A DNA stretch of 64,000 bases from Acinetobacter sp. CFCC 10889 (GTDB taxonomy: Bacteria; Pseudomonadota; Gammaproteobacteria; Pseudomonadales; Moraxellaceae), in assembly GCF_003268395.1 (NCBI RefSeq), contig NZ_LQXQ01000011.1:33066-97065 (forward strand). The letters are read 5' to 3'. The notes beneath the pieces are model-generated. The model was not told where the DNA came from. It made no database searches and saw only the letters and a list, made by a program, of their open reading frames with translations. Of the stretch, positions 1 to 11,390 are shown piece after piece. The position numbers and the translations under genes are program-made. Numbering within the stretch: position 1 is the stretch's first letter; each line of letters opens with the position of its first letter.

Positions 1-2385
<2,385 letters not shown>

Positions 2386-2518
2386 CTAAATGTCAGTTAT
2401 TCAGGCGGTATTTTATGTAAATAGTTGGTGTTAATTTTACTGTGGGCTTAAAATTCATAGAAAGAAATTTTTCTATATTTAAAACGTTAAAATAAAGTGT
2501 TTGAATATAAAAATAGGA

Positions 2519-3055
2519 TTAATCTTTTATTAATAAGTTTAATTTTTCTAGATAGGCATTAAATGCTAATACACCATGCTTTTTTTCTATTTTGCTGAGT
2601 AGGTTTTGAATAAGAGGTTTTAGTTCATTTAGATCACTGGCTTTTTCTAATTTAAGAATTTGTGTGAAAGATAATAAACCGAAAAATTCAGGTATTTGTA
2701 TAGATAGAAAGGCATAAGTGCGATGAAAAGAACTACTATTTTCTAACAAGGGTAATTCAATATTTAACTTATTAGAAATTTGTAATGGTAGTTCTGAGTT
2801 TTGAGGTGTAGAAATTGTGGCTACATTTTCGCCCCAGTCTGAAATTTCTAAAAATTGTTTTTCTAATAAAGTATCGATAGTACTAAAAGGAATACTGAGC
2901 ATTAAAACAATTTCTTTTACTGTGAGTTTATCATTAGCAATAATGAGAACATTACGTTCAGCTCTACTTAATTCAGCAGCATGACTAGAAAGAATTTCTC
3001 GTCCCTTACTAGATTTTTTCAAAATAGTTGAGGAATTAATTTGTTTTTGATTCAT
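2519..3055 (-). CDS. Uncharacterised 178-aa protein with helical N-terminal segment
   Basis: I do not recognise a named family with certainty. Residues 10-70 (KGREILSSH, SRAERNVLIIAN, then a helix-turn-helix-like LTVKEIVLMLSIP) resemble a small winged-helix-like segment found in several Acinetobacter and betaproteobacterial regulatory or signalling proteins. The C-terminal half is helical and charged. There is no signal peptide and no transmembrane segment, so it is probably cytoplasmic. It lies about 200 bp upstream of leuS on the same strand and is divergent from the transporter at 3564. A role in regulation is only a guess. The coding call rests on length, a conserved-looking N-terminus and an AT-rich upstream promoter region. 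Confidence 0.6.
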   Translation of the reverse strand: MNQKQINSSTILKKSSKGREILSSHAAELSRAERNVLIIANDKLTVKEIVLMLSIPFSTIDTLLEKQFLEISDWGENVATISTPQNSELPLQISNKLNIELPLLENSSSFHRTYAFLSIQIPEFFGLLSFTQILKLEKASDLNELKPLIQNLLSKIEKKHGVLAFNAYLEKLNLLIKD

Positions 3056-3563
3056 TTAATATTAATCCTTGATGAATTATTGTAATCACTTCCCCGTGAT
3101 TTTAGTTTTGATAAAACATAATATTTTTAAGCTATTTTAAATAATGTTTTTTATTATAGCAATTTTTATTTTAATTTATTTTAAGTTATTGAATTTAAAC
3201 TATTATTTTGTTTTTTATATAACATTAGGTAAATAGTGAAAACAATAAAGTGTGACGTATTTCACTTTATTTTTTTCTGAAAGATGCTTTTTATTCCTAC
3301 TAATTTTTTGGTTAATTTTTATTTTTTAAAAAAATAACAAATAGCGTTTTGTATGTTAATCTTTCCACGCCCTTATGGCTCAGAATTCAAAAAATAATTT
3401 TGATTTAGGAGGGATAATAAAATCACTTCAAAAATATTGTGTTTAAAATTTAAAAATTAAGAATATAAATCATTGAGTAGTTAAATAAAAAATCAGAGAG
3501 AAGTTGAAGTTGTTTTTATTATTGATTGAAAATTGATCTATAAAACAAAAAAGGATAAATTTA
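3056..3563. other. 508-bp AT-rich divergent intergenic region with a terminator-like hairpin
   Basis: The region separates the reverse-strand unknown gene from the forward transporter. It is very AT-rich and holds no convincing ORF. One feature stands out: an AATAAAGTG/CACTTTATT stem (3244-3252 with 3263-3271) followed by a T run on the forward strand, which looks like an intrinsic terminator with no forward gene upstream of it. The transporter has a clear AAGGA ribosome-binding site at 3551-3555. Confidence 0.5.
3244..3276 (+). terminator. Orphan intrinsic-terminator-like hairpin
   Basis: A perfect 9-bp stem (AATAAAGTG, 3244-3252; CACTTTATT, 3263-3271) with a 10-nt loop runs into TTTTTTT on the forward strand. 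No forward gene ends upstream, so it would end a short untranslated transcript or act as an attenuator ahead of the transporter. The stem is AT-rich and therefore modest in strength. Confidence 0.4.
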
Positions 3564-5405
3564 ATGGATGTAATAAATCAAGATCATCTAAATAGAAAAA
3601 TGACAAAAGCAGAGAAGAAAATTATCTTTGCTTCGAGTTTGGGAACAATATTTGAATGGTATGATTTCTATTTATATGGTGCTTTGGCGATCATTATTGC
3701 ACAGCAATTTTTTACAGATTTAGATGCAACAACAGGATTTATTTTTGCATTATTGGCATTTTCGGCTGGATTTATTGTGCGACCATTTGGTGGTTTAGTT
3801 TTTGGTCGACTAGGTGATATGGTTGGGCGGAAATATACATTTTTAATCACGATTGTCATTATGGGGATTTCAACTTTCCTTGTGGGGATATTGCCAAATT
3901 ATAATTCTATTGGTATTGCAGCTCCAATCATATTGATTATTTTGAGATTAATTCAAGGTTTAGCACTGGGAGGAGAGTATGGTGGTGCGATTACGTATGT
4001 GGCGGAGTATGCACCACAATATCGCCGAGGTGCTTATACTGCTTGGATTCAGATTACGGCAACAACGGGTTTATTGTTGTCTTTATTGGTCATTTTAGGT
4101 GTGCGCACGGTTGTAGGTGAGGAAGCTTTTAGTACTTGGGGATGGCGTATTCCATTTTTATTTTCTTTTGTTTTGTTGGTTATTAGTATTTGGGTACGTT
4201 TGACGATGAGTGAACCCCCTGCATTTAAAAAATTAAAAGAAGCAGGAAAATTGTCTAAAGCACCTATACGAGAGGCTTTTGGGCGCTGGGGAAATCTGAA
4301 ACTGATTATCTTGGCATTATTGGGTTTAACGATGGGGCAGGGGGTAATTTGGTATACTGGTCAGTTTTATAGTTTGTATTTTTTAACGCAAGCTTTAAAA
4401 GTTGATAATGCAACAGCAAGTATATTGGTTTCATATGGGCTATTGATTGGATTACCTTTTTTCATTTTGTTTGGTTATTTATCAGATAAAATTGGACGTA
4501 AACCTATCATTATAGTGGGATGTTTACTTGCTGCATGTACATATATTCCATTATTTCAAATGTTAACACAGGCAGCAAATCCACAGCTAGCACAGGCATT
4601 AAAGCAATCACCTGTTGTGTTGAGTGTGGATAAATCCGAGTGTTCTTTTCAATTTGATCCTGTCGGGCGGAAAAGTTTTGAGAGTAGTTGTGATATTGCT
4701 AAAAAATTATTAGCAACGAATTCGGTAAATTATACGATTGAAGAATTACCTGTTGGCTCAAAAGCACAAATTAAAGTGGGAAGCACTTATATTGAGGGCT
4801 TCTCTCCTAAAAATATTTCAGAAGATGATATTTTGCTAGCAGGAAAATTATTGCAACAAAATCAACAACAAGTAAAGCAAAAAATATTTGATGCACAAAC
4901 TCAACAAGATGAAAAAGCATTGTTGATTGCTAAAAATGAATTAACAGAAGTAGAAGCAGCCATATCCGTGTTTTCACAAAATCCTAAAGTTGCTGCCAGT
5001 AATATATTGGATGCAAAATTTAAAGCAGATGTTCATGCAGCATTGGAAGCTGCACATTATCCAGCATATGCAGAGTCTTCACAGGTAAATAAGCCTTTGA
5101 TTGTCGTTATTTTGGCTATTTTAGTGATCTATGTTGCGATGGTCTATGCACCTATTGCGGCTGCATTGGTTGAAATGTTTGCGACAAAAATTCGTTATAC
5201 ATCTGTAAGTTTGCCCTATCATATTGGAAATGGTTGGTTTGGAGGTTTATTACCAACGATTTCTTTTGCTGTCGTTGCACAAACGGGTAATATTTATAAT
5301 GGTTTGTGGTATCCAATTATTGTGACCTTGTTATGTATGGTTATTTGCTTGTTTTTTGTCAAGGAATCAAAAAATATTGACATTTTCAAGGATGATTATA
5401 AATAA
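3564..5405 (+). CDS. MFS transporter, metabolite:H+ symporter (MHS) type, with periplasmic insert
   Basis: Inner-membrane secondary transporter of the major facilitator superfamily, MHS branch (shikimate, proline/betaine and alpha-ketoglutarate permeases). The N-terminus GTIFEWYDFYLYG, the loop-2/3 motif GRLGDMVGRK and the second-half copy GYLSDKIGRKP are typical. Twelve membrane segments can be placed: six at about residues 24-213 and six at about 250-595. At 613 residues it is much longer than the usual 430-450, because about 175 hydrophilic residues (333-508) are inserted between segments 9 and 10. Standard topology puts that insert in the periplasm. It holds two cysteines that could form a disulfide. 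The substrate is unknown. ATG 3564 follows AAGGA at a normal distance. Confidence 0.88.
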   Translation: MDVINQDHLNRKMTKAEKKIIFASSLGTIFEWYDFYLYGALAIIIAQQFFTDLDATTGFIFALLAFSAGFIVRPFGGLVFGRLGDMVGRKYTFLITIVIMGISTFLVGILPNYNSIGIAAPIILIILRLIQGLALGGEYGGAITYVAEYAPQYRRGAYTAWIQITATTGLLLSLLVILGVRTVVGEEAFSTWGWRIPFLFSFVLLVISIWVRLTMSEPPAFKKLKEAGKLSKAPIREAFGRWGNLKLIILALLGLTMGQGVIWYTGQFYSLYFLTQALKVDNATASILVSYGLLIGLPFFILFGYLSDKIGRKPIIIVGCLLAACTYIPLFQMLTQAANPQLAQALKQSPVVLSVDKSECSFQFDPVGRKSFESSCDIAKKLLATNSVNYTIEELPVGSKAQIKVGSTYIEGFSPKNISEDDILLAGKLLQQNQQQVKQKIFDAQTQQDEKALLIAKNELTEVEAAISVFSQNPKVAASNILDAKFKADVHAALEAAHYPAYAESSQVNKPLIVVILAILVIYVAMVYAPIAAALVEMFATKIRYTSVSLPYHIGNGWFGGLLPTISFAVVAQTGNIYNGLWYPIIVTLLCMVICLFFVKESKNIDIFKDDYK

Positions 5406-5435
5406 ACAGTACATCACACTGTAATTGTAGACATA

Positions 5436-5463
5436 AAAAACTTCAAAGCGAAAGGTTTTTATA
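5436..5463. terminator. Weak hairpin between convergent genes
   Basis: AAAAACTT (5436-5443) pairs with AGGTTTTT (5453-5460), with one wobble pair. It sits between the end of the transporter and the end of the reverse-strand DUF4124 gene and could serve both directions. Confidence 0.4.
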
Positions 5464-5483
5464 GAAACTGGTTTATAGATTAA

Positions 5484-5825
5484 TTATTGTGGTGCACGCT
5501 CAAGTTGACCTTTTTGTAAAGCTGCATTGGCTTCATTTTGTTGATCAGGTTTTGCGGTTTCTGTTGGTTTAGTATCCGTTGTTGTTGATGTTGTGCTGGC
5601 AGGTAGTGCGGAAACGGATGAGCTAGAAACATTATGCCCATAAGTTGTTATTGTCGTTTTGTGCTTGGCATTTCTAGGTGGAGGTGTTTCGGAGTAATGT
5701 GTAGAACCATTGCTATCAACCCACTTATAAAACTCTTTAGCAAAGCTTGGTGTGGTCATACCTAAAGTTAAGACCAATCCTGTCATTGAAATCAAACCTA
5801 TTTTTAATTTTTTTAAATTTTGCAT
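5484..5825 (-). CDS. DUF4124 domain-containing exported protein
   Basis: Small 113-residue envelope protein. Residues 1-29 form a signal peptide (positive MQNLKKLK, hydrophobic core, then PSFA before KEFYKW). Residues 30-75 match the DUF4124 pattern FYKWVDSNGSTHYSETPPP, a short domain common in proteobacterial periplasmic proteins. The remainder is low-complexity Ser/Thr/Ala/Glu-rich linker. Molecular function is not known. It is convergent with the transporter and divergent from the ilv operon. Confidence 0.8.
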   Translation of the reverse strand: MQNLKKLKIGLISMTGLVLTLGMTTPSFAKEFYKWVDSNGSTHYSETPPPRNAKHKTTITTYGHNVSSSSVSALPASTTSTTTDTKPTETAKPDQQNEANAALQKGQLERAPQ

Positions 5826-6391
5826 AGCTGAACCTTATTTGTGTTGAATACATCAATATTTTAAGTATGCGATGTTTGCAAGGCAGTTAAAACAAAGAAT
5901 TGTTATCGCAATTTTACTTGATGCTATTTTAAACAAAAAATTAAAACAGTGAAGATTTTTATCGTAAATTTATTAAGTTATAACTATTTGAAAAATTAGT
6001 TATAAAATAGCAAAAAAAAAAGGAATAGTTTAAAAAAAAATGCGTATGGTAAATAATCAATAAAAAAGCGAATAGAAACCTTGACTTTGCTCGCTAAAAC
6101 AACAAAAATGCTGGAACAGTTTTATATGCTTTTATTCGATCACCCTTCGAATAAGAATATCAAAGCAAGCAATAACGTTTTCTCTAAGCCGAGAATTCGA
6201 ACCTAACCAAAAGATGTTTATCCCAACATTTTTTAGTAATTTATACAGCCCAAACGGCTGTGTGATGATTTATTTTTTATTGCTGCAAAAACTATTAAAT
6301 ATGTGTGTTATAACAGAGCACACAAATCAATGAATGAAAACACAAACTATGTCTCCCATAGGGTTGTGGAAAAAAGATTAGGGTGAATACG
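5826..6391. promoter_or_regulatory. Long upstream region of the ilvIHC operon
   Basis: About 560 bp without a convincing gene lies between the divergent DUF4124 gene and ilvI. The proximal part carries a short GC-rich hairpin (ACAGCC 6245-6250 with GGCTGT 6256-6261) followed by a T-rich stretch, which could be an attenuator. TTGACT at 6081-6086 could be a -35 box, but no good -10 lies 17 bp downstream. I see no leader peptide with clustered Leu/Ile/Val codons. The length suggests a long 5' leader or operator region, but no specific regulator site is recognisable. Confidence 0.4.
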
Positions 6392-8119
6392 TTGGAACTT
6401 TTATCTGGTGGTGAAATGCTCGTTCGTGCATTGGCGGACGAAGGCGTTGAACATGTTTTTGGGTACCCAGGCGGCGCAGTTTTGCATATTTATGATGCGC
6501 TATTTCAACAAGAGAAAATCAATCATTACCTCGTGCGCCATGAACAAGCAGCAGGTCATATGGCTGATGCTTACTCACGTGTCACAGGTAAGACGGGTGT
6601 TGTTCTCGTAACATCTGGTCCTGGTGCGACCAATACCGTAACACCGATTGCAACAGCTTATATGGACTCAATCCCAATGGTGATTTTGTCTGGTCAGGTT
6701 GCAAGTCATTTGATCGGTGAGGATGCGTTCCAAGAAACGGATATGGTCGGTATTTCTCGTCCAATCGTGAAGCATAGTTTCCAAGTGCGTCATGCAAGCG
6801 AAATTCCTGCGATTATTAAAAAAGCATTCTATATTGCTTCTTCAGGTCGTCCAGGTCCTGTTGTTGTTGATATTCCAAAAGATGCAACAAATCCTGCAGA
6901 GAAGTTTGCCTACGAATATCCTGAAAAAGTGAAAATGCGTTCGTATCAACCGCCGCATCGTGGTCACTCAGGTCAAATTCGTAAAGCGATTGATGAATTA
7001 ATTAATGCTAAGCGCCCTGTAATTTATACAGGTGGTGGTGTGGTTCAAGGCAATGCTTCTGAGCAATTGACTGAGCTTGCACATCTTTTGGGTTATCCAG
7101 TTACGAATACATTAATGGGCTTAGGTGCATTCCCTGGGAATGATCCACAGTTCATTGGTATGTTGGGTATGCATGGTACATACGAAGCCAATATGACGAT
7201 GCATAATGCAGACGTAATTTTATGTATTGGCGCACGTTTTGATGATCGTGTAACCAATAATCCTGCTAAATTCTGTCCAAATGCAAAAGTCATTCATATT
7301 GATATTGATCCTGCAACGATTTCTAAAACCATTATGGCGCACATCCCAATCGTGGGTGCTGTAGAGCCTGTGTTACAAGAAATGTTGGCGCAATTGAAAC
7401 AAATGAATGTGTCTAAGCCTAATCCTGAAGCGATAGCTGCTTGGTGGGATCAAATCAACGAATGGCGTAAAGTTCATGGTTTACGCTATGAAAAAGCCAC
7501 TGATGGTTCAATGAAGCCACAGCAAGTTGTTGAAACTTTAGATAAAATCACCAATGGTGAAGCCATCATTACTTCCGATGTTGGTCAGCATCAAATGTTT
7601 GGTGCGATGTATTATAAATACAGACGTCCACGTCAATGGTTGAACTCTGGTGGTTTAGGTACGATGGGTGTGGGTTTGCCTTATGCAATGGCAGCAAAAC
7701 TCGCATTCCCTGATCAGCAAGTGGTATGTATCACAGGTGAAGCATCTATTCAGATGTGTATCCAAGAGCTGTCTACATGTAAGCAATATGGCTTAAATGT
7801 GAAAATTCTTTGCTTAAATAACCGTGCTTTAGGTATGGTTAAACAATGGCAAGATATGAACTATGAAGGTCGTCATTCAAGCTCTTATGTTGAGTCATTG
7901 CCTGACTTCCCTAAATTGATGGAAGCATATGGTCATGTTGGTATTGAGATTAACCATGCGGATGAGCTTGAGTCTAAACTTGCTGAAGCAATGGCAATCA
8001 ATGATAAATGTGTATTCATCAACGTAATGGTTGATCGTACAGAGCATGTTTATCCAATGTTGATCGCTGGTCAATCTATGAAAGATATGTGGTTGCATAA
8101 AGGGGAGCGTACTCAATGA
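6392..8119 (+). CDS. ilvI: Acetolactate synthase large (catalytic) subunit
   Basis: Thiamine-diphosphate enzyme joining two pyruvates (or pyruvate and 2-oxobutyrate), the first common step to Val/Leu and Ile. It shows the family order: N-terminal ThDP domain ([14 protein letters not shown], catalytic Glu in [15 protein letters not shown]), a central FAD-type domain, and a C-terminal ThDP domain. The ThDP/metal motif reads GEA (residues 449-451, codons 7736-7744) where most homologues have GDG. The TTG at 6392 is preferred because AGGGTGA sits just upstream and MELLSGGEM is the N-terminus I recall for relatives; a GTG at 6383 in the same frame is the alternative. The stop overlaps the ilvH start (ATGA). 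Confidence 0.95.
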   Translation: MELLSGGEMLVRALADEGVEHVFGYPGGAVLHIYDALFQQEKINHYLVRHEQAAGHMADAYSRVTGKTGVVLVTSGPGATNTVTPIATAYMDSIPMVILSGQVASHLIGEDAFQETDMVGISRPIVKHSFQVRHASEIPAIIKKAFYIASSGRPGPVVVDIPKDATNPAEKFAYEYPEKVKMRSYQPPHRGHSGQIRKAIDELINAKRPVIYTGGGVVQGNASEQLTELAHLLGYPVTNTLMGLGAFPGNDPQFIGMLGMHGTYEANMTMHNADVILCIGARFDDRVTNNPAKFCPNAKVIHIDIDPATISKTIMAHIPIVGAVEPVLQEMLAQLKQMNVSKPNPEAIAAWWDQINEWRKVHGLRYEKATDGSMKPQQVVETLDKITNGEAIITSDVGQHQMFGAMYYKYRRPRQWLNSGGLGTMGVGLPYAMAAKLAFPDQQVVCITGEASIQMCIQELSTCKQYGLNVKILCLNNRALGMVKQWQDMNYEGRHSSSYVESLPDFPKLMEAYGHVGIEINHADELESKLAEAMAINDKCVFINVMVDRTEHVYPMLIAGQSMKDMWLHKGERTQ

Positions 8120-8607
8120 GACATATTATTTCTGTACTCATGGAAAATGAAGCAGGTGCGCTTTCACGTTTAGTAGGTTTGTTTTCTCAACGTGGTTATA
8201 ACATTGAGACTCTAAACGTTGCACCAACAGAAGATCCAACTTTATCTCGTTTGACATTAACCACCTATGGTGATGATCATAAAATTGAGCAAATCACTAA
8301 ACAACTGAATAAACTGGTTGAAGTTGTAAAAGTGGTTGATTTGTCAGAAGGTGCACACATTGAGCGTGAACTCATGCTGATTAAAGTCAAAGCATTGGGT
8401 TCAGCACGTGCTGAGATCAAACGTACTGCAGATATTTTCCGTGCACAAGTTGTGGATGTGACACCAACGACATATACGATTCAAATCGCAGGAACAACTG
8501 AGAAGATTGATGGTTTTATTGATGCATTGGCTGAAAATACCATTCTTGAAGTTGTTCGTTCAGGTGTATCTGGCATCGCACGTGGCGAAAAAGTTTTAAC
8601 TATTTAA
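8116..8607 (+). CDS. ilvH: Acetolactate synthase small (regulatory) subunit
   Basis: This 163-residue partner of IlvI raises catalytic activity and confers feedback inhibition by valine. The N-terminal ACT domain begins [26 protein letters not shown], written here as [16 protein letters not shown] followed by a helix that ends in RGYNIETL. The C-terminal half (about residues 80-163) is the second alpha/beta domain of the family. The length is normal. The ATGA overlap with ilvI implies translational coupling and equal production of both subunits. Confidence 0.94.
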   Translation: MRHIISVLMENEAGALSRLVGLFSQRGYNIETLNVAPTEDPTLSRLTLTTYGDDHKIEQITKQLNKLVEVVKVVDLSEGAHIERELMLIKVKALGSARAEIKRTADIFRAQVVDVTPTTYTIQIAGTTEKIDGFIDALAENTILEVVRSGVSGIARGEKVLTI

Positions 8608-8623
8608 TTTATTCACCTATAAT

Positions 8624-8644
8624 CCTCTCCAAATAAAGGAGAGG
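8624..8644. repeat. CCTCTCC/GGAGAGG hairpin between ilvH and ilvC
   Basis: A perfect 7-bp stem (CCTCTCC 8624-8630, GGAGAGG 8638-8644) has a 7-nt AAATAAA loop. No T run follows, so it is more likely an RNA-stabilising or processing hairpin, or one copy of a dispersed intergenic repeat, than a terminator. The same arms occur inside the element at 56690-56935. Confidence 0.5.
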
Positions 8645-8665
8645 GCTTAATAATTGTGTGCATAA

Positions 8666-9740
<1,075 letters not shown>

Positions 9741-9757
9741 GTTGCATTACGTGCCTT

Positions 9758-9788
9758 AAAAATGGGAAAGCAGTGCTTTCCCATTTTT
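9758..9788 (+). terminator. Intrinsic terminator after ilvC
   Basis: A 13-bp stem (AAAAATGGGAAAG 9758-9770, CTTTCCCATTTTT 9776-9788) with loop CAGTG ends in a T run. It is a textbook terminator for the ilv operon. Confidence 0.85.
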
Positions 9789-9791
9789 TCG

Positions 9792-9839
9792 TGCCATGGA
9801 TTCAAGCGAACAAGATTGTAGATAAAGAAAAGAACTAAG
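9792..9839 (+). repeat. ilvC 3'-end repeat, copy 2 (downstream of the terminator)
   Basis: This near-exact copy of the ilvC tail lies 99 bp downstream of the original, outside any gene. The differences are AAT to AAC (Asn) and GAC to GAT (Asp). The copy is followed by a second terminator at 9861-9889, so the unit tail-plus-terminator appears twice with different terminators. It is probably a recombination scar from allele exchange at ilvC. Confidence 0.85.
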
Positions 9840-9860
9840 TTTTAGTTTTTTGATTTTAAG

Positions 9861-9889
9861 AGCCTACTCTATTGAGTGGGCTTTTTTTT
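9861..9889 (+). terminator. Second intrinsic terminator downstream of ilvC
   Basis: AGCCTACTC (9861-9869) pairs with GAGTGGGCT (9874-9882), with one wobble pair and a TATT loop, followed by eight Ts. It follows the duplicated ilvC tail and may be the ancestral ilvC terminator. Confidence 0.8.
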
Positions 9890-9936
9890 GTGATAAATTA
9901 CACATTATTTTCTGCATACGTTCATGTGGTGAAATT

Positions 9937-10746
9937 ATGAAATTTAAAATATTTTTAAGTCTTGCGGCACTGACTTTTTCGAGTCTTAATCATGCTGAAA
10001 CTGTGCAAAACACAAATGCAGTCAAGCCATTGAATGATGTGCGTGTGTCTATGCAACGTATGCTGCGCTCTACAGAAGGACGTTATTTTTTAAGCCTTTA
10101 TGCAGGGATTTGGAATCCGCATGCTGTGCTGACAGACTTGGTAGAAAATAAAAATATTGCATTCAAAGGGCTACAAAAAGCGGATCAACTCACTTTAAAG
10201 TCTGTGAATTCGGAAACTGATGCAACTGAAAATGGTGCTTATCAACTGACGGGAACTTTAAATGCAAATACAGGTTATTTTAAAACTTTGCTCTCGGAAA
10301 GCACGGATACTTTTGGTAAAAATATCCAATTTGAGCCCGCTGTAAAAGTGAGTAATAAGCCATCTTTTGTGTTTAAATTTTATAGTGGTAATGAAAATAC
10401 ACCTTATGGAGCACCATTACAGCGTGTTGATGTGATTAATAAAAGTACAAATCAAACCATTCAATCTCTCACGGGATTTGTGGCATATCCAAAAAGTATT
10501 GGCTATATGGATATTAACTTTGATGGTTATTATGATGTGATTTTGTCTGATATTTCACAGTCGTATTCAGTGGAAGATAAGCGTTATATTTACTGGATGT
10601 ATAACCCGAAAACTGGGAAATTCCAGCGTTCACCACAGCTTGAAAAAATCATAGGTTTCCCAAATTTACATGGTGAAAAGCAGCAAATTGATTTTGGTGG
10701 TGATCGAATTTATCAAGTCACTAATGGTTTATTAAATAGAATCTAG
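9937..10746 (+). CDS. Exported protein with DxNxDGxxD calcium-loop-like motif
   Basis: A 269-residue secreted or periplasmic protein. ATG 9937 is chosen because it starts a clean signal peptide (MKFKIFLSLAALTFSSLNHA) behind GGTGAAA; the frame also runs upstream to 9850, but that extension is not signal-like. Near residue 190 the sequence MDINFDGYYD matches the DxNxDGxxD calcium-binding loop seen in FG-GAP-like and XAC2610-like proteins. No catalytic motif is recognised. It is probably a single-gene transcript, since terminators lie upstream and the next gene is 170 bp away. Function unknown. Confidence 0.75.
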   Translation: MKFKIFLSLAALTFSSLNHAETVQNTNAVKPLNDVRVSMQRMLRSTEGRYFLSLYAGIWNPHAVLTDLVENKNIAFKGLQKADQLTLKSVNSETDATENGAYQLTGTLNANTGYFKTLLSESTDTFGKNIQFEPAVKVSNKPSFVFKFYSGNENTPYGAPLQRVDVINKSTNQTIQSLTGFVAYPKSIGYMDINFDGYYDVILSDISQSYSVEDKRYIYWMYNPKTGKFQRSPQLEKIIGFPNLHGEKQQIDFGGDRIYQVTNGLLNRI

Positions 10747-10918
10747 TTTAAATCATCAATATTGTTAGGGCTTAAAATATTCACTATGATGAAATATTAA
10801 TGATCTTATAGAGATAAGTTTGTTGAGGATTCTGGATGAATATAAAAATTCATCATTTTTTATGACTTGTTATTTGGTTTTGTATTTGAAAATTGTAATT
10901 TTGTAGGAATAACTTTTT

Positions 10919-11296
10919 ATGAAAAAAATGCTTTTTATTATATTTTCAACTTTTATGACAGCAAGTCTTCAAGCAAAAAATGTAGATTATGAAGTGCTTA
11001 AGCAGCAAGCGATTGAATATGAAAATAGTTTGACGGAAGTTGAGAAATCGCAGTTAAATCAATCTTACGCACAGCCATTATCTAACTCTATTGGTTTTTG
11101 TGCACAATTTTATCAAGGGACTTCTTTTGAAATTATATCTAAAGTTGATCAGAATGGGGTGATGTTAGAAAATTGGACGAATACAGAGGGGACTTTTGCT
11201 GAATGTATACGTATGATGTTTAATCATCGTCAAATTCAATCTGTTCGCAATGAAGAATTTTATGCAATTTTAGAGTTTAATTTAACAAAGCACTAA
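10919..11296 (+). CDS. Small exported protein of unknown function
   Basis: A 125-residue protein with a typical signal peptide (MKKMLFIIFSTFMTASLQA, cleavage before KNVDY). The mature part is about 105 residues with two cysteines (in GFCAQF and FAECIRM) that could form a disulfide in the periplasm. No family is recognised. The region is AT-rich with an upstream GTAGGAATAA that can serve as ribosome-binding site. Confidence 0.6.
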   Translation: MKKMLFIIFSTFMTASLQAKNVDYEVLKQQAIEYENSLTEVEKSQLNQSYAQPLSNSIGFCAQFYQGTSFEIISKVDQNGVMLENWTNTEGTFAECIRMMFNHRQIQSVRNEEFYAILEFNLTKH

Positions 11297-11390
11297 TTCA
11301 CTGTAAGCAAAACGTCATTGCATCATCATCTAAGTGTAAAAAAGAAAACCTAAACTACTCAAAAATGAAGAGAAGATGATAGGTGATCGT

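Noticed and set aside
6108..6206. 32-codon ORF as an ilv leader peptide
   Set aside because: It has few Leu/Ile/Val codons, not clustered, and it is not followed by clear alternative hairpins, so attenuation by this peptide is not supported.
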